Shown: positions 63,601 through 64,000 of the stretch, piece after piece
How positions within the stretch are numbered: position 1 is the stretch's first letter
How the letters are laid out: the number at the start of each line of letters is the position of its first letter
Source: Actinokineospora diospyrosa
GTDB lineage: Bacteria > Actinomycetota > Actinomycetes > Mycobacteriales > Pseudonocardiaceae
Direction of reading: 5' to 3'
DNA: 64,000 nucleotides
Assembly (NCBI RefSeq): GCF_024171925.1
Contig: NZ_JAMTCO010000006.1
Coordinates: 248,001 to 312,000, forward strand
Program-made: the position numbers and the translations under genes
The notes under the pieces: model-generated
What the model saw: the letters and a program-made list of their open reading frames with translations, nothing else
What the model was told of the DNA's origin: nothing
Database searches by the model: none

Positions 63601-64000
63601 GGCATCTATCTCCAAGCATCCTGGCGCACAGCCGTTCTCCCGGACGGGTTCGCGGCCGCTGTCTTGGCGGCTCTGGCCGACACTCTCCGTGCCGCTCCCT
63701 CGACGACTATCGGCGAGTTGCCGTTGCCCACCAAGCAGATTGCCGGCGCTGACACCACTGCTTCTCCGGATGGTCTGGCGGCGCTGTTCGCCGCGAGGGT
63801 GCGCGAGACTCCGGATGCTGTTGCGCTGCTGTCCTCTGCGGGTTCGGCCACCTTCACTGATCTGGATGCCGAGGTGGCTACGCTGACAGGTGCGCTGCGG
63901 GGGACCGATCCCGGCCGGCCAGTGCTCATTGCCGACGACCGTTCGCGGGCAGGCGTCGTCGCCGTGCTGGCGTGCGTGCGGGTCGGGCGGGTGTATGCGG
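60673..64000 (+). CDS. NRPS, A-PCP-C-A..., partial at the window end
   Basis: The GTG at 60673 has GAGGGG five bases upstream; an in-frame ATG at 60658 is an alternative. About 1109 residues are seen before the window ends. A domain 1-490: FTSGTTGRPKG, FDISLWQFL, YGPTECADG, YRTGDLARL, NGKLDH. PCP near 547 (LGGDSLTAIR). C domain about 590-1010, whose core motif reads HEIVMDAWS (His726, Glu727) in place of HHxxxDxWS. A second A domain opens near 1030 (LAALFAARVRETPDAVALL). My hand-read code for the first A domain is D-I-W-Q-A-V-H-D-G-K, for which I recall no match. It starts with A and has no C domain of its own, so the terminal C of the minus-strand megasynthase probably completes its first module. 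Confidence 0.92.
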   Translation, partial: MRSVLGGFLASVAVNRERIAVSGGGRSFTFGQVDAAAAALAGRLAEAGVRAGDVVGVRLDRQPLTLVSMLALFRLRAAYLPLDPAHPAEREQYVLDRSGARLVVTDRRSGGMDLVVSMAELAAAPSPRQAPEPEPGDTAYVIFTSGTTGRPKGVLIDHGGLVGHLRAKITDLSLGPSDVVAQTAAQTFDISLWQFLAPICAGASTAIVDAAVQRDPGVLSAELRDRGVTVAQFVPSLLRVFLGGPAQPLPDLRVIATVGEQLPPDTVARWFARHPDVPLLNHYGPTECADGVTHHLLTAPLPPGERWTPIGRPIPGLSTYVVTPGTDDEVAPGEVGELLVTGAGVGRYAGEVSGGFVANPFGAGRAYRTGDLARLRPDGLLECHGRLDRQVKVRGHRVELAEIETVLEQHPAVRAAAVVLRAGASEKLTARETLIPAEDAPARLVGYLQWHDSPATRADLHAHAAHLLPSHMIPDWLVEVDSFPLSANGKLDHAALPAPESQRPLGAPRYVEPLPGPQSRVRDIWADVLGVRLIGRHDRFVDLGGDSLTAIRVVNRLRTEGATVSVGDLFESDLESLAQRLVGLTPSVRAAPVPAEVEVAPTRIQQHLWFLWQLDPGECDYVLQAALEIDGPLDLDILRQTWAELVRRFDTLRAHFPARDGRPLLVIDDPFVPAIETADSPMPQRRAEELARGFDLEHDRLFRLVLFRHGGNGRSGDRHTLLLTTHEIVMDAWSLSVLTRHLRSVYASLATGAEPLPPPAIGLRDYAAHEPVPAPADREHWAAQLKGELVPTRLPRRRDARKARSAGASAGVWLDSAATKGVRAFAASTGGTLYSVLVTGVLAVLHRYTGQDDLVIGSPHVVREEPGTEDLLGFFLNMLPIRAGVRAEDTVGDLHHRVRETVRQALSHARYPFSAMVADARVDRGAATSPVFQVMVNVYSERAEPVADGELRVRVRELETGHTKYDLTIYAQEEADGIYLQASWRTAVLPDGFAAAVLAALADTLRAAPSTTIGELPLPTKQIAGADTTASPDGLAALFAARVRETPDAVALLSSAGSATFTDLDAEVATLTGALRGTDPGRPVLIADDRSRAGVVAVLACVRVGRVYA

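Overview
This is a high-GC window with frequent GTG starts, overlapping stop/start pairs and strong purine-rich ribosome binding sites. That suggests a filamentous actinomycete, and the gene content would fit the Pseudonocardiales, but the sequence alone does not fix the genus. I see no rRNA, tRNA or CRISPR array.

Region 1 (1-3310) holds the tail of an RTX-like repeat protein, a small secreted protein, an alpha/beta hydrolase and a LysR regulator, separated by clear hairpin terminators.

Region 2 (3365-25718) is a complete contractile injection system (CIS). One minus-strand run of 17 genes extends from 23545 down to 3365, most of them joined by 4-base stop/start overlaps. In transcription order they are: secreted beta-propeller protein, DUF4255 tube-terminator-type protein (Cis16), AAA ATPase (Cis15), DUF4157 protein with an ADP-ribosyltransferase-like C-terminus (candidate cargo), sheath, inner tube, a CxxC protein, a 52-residue DUF6760-type protein, a 947-residue Pro/Thr-rich repeat protein, second tube protein, LysM protein, VgrG-like spike, PAAR tip, gp25-like protein, baseplate J-like protein, tail protein I-like protein, and a zinc-ribbon/transmembrane/discoidin-like protein. 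A LuxR-type regulator and a divergent membrane protein flank the operon.

Region 3 (25714-31449) is a GH1 beta-glucosidase with a carbohydrate ABC importer (lipoprotein and two permeases, no ATPase). It is followed by a second LuxR-type regulator that matches the first in length and layout, and a small unknown protein.

Region 4 (31635-41013) has two large SARP/BTAD-type ATPase regulators in tandem (the second also ends in a LuxR helix-turn-helix), an M6 metalloprotease, a SUKH-like protein and a secreted discoidin-domain protein.

Region 5 (41177-64000, continuing beyond the window) is a hybrid PKS/NRPS gene cluster. A minus-strand operon encodes a quinone-oxidoreductase-like reductase, a CitE-like lyase, a BioF/ALAS-like PLP enzyme, a MaoC hydratase, an MFS exporter and a 4490-residue megasynthase. 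I read the megasynthase as AL-KR-ACP-KS-AT-ACP-(degenerate aminotransferase)-luciferase-like monooxygenase-C-A-PCP-C. A divergent NRPS starting with an A domain (A-PCP-C-A...) would take up the chain from the megasynthase's terminal C domain. The embedded aminotransferase lacks its PLP lysine. The accompanying four-enzyme set looks like a dedicated pathway to an unusual acyl or aminoketone building block. This cluster and the CIS with its candidate toxin and repeat protein are the most interesting parts of the window.
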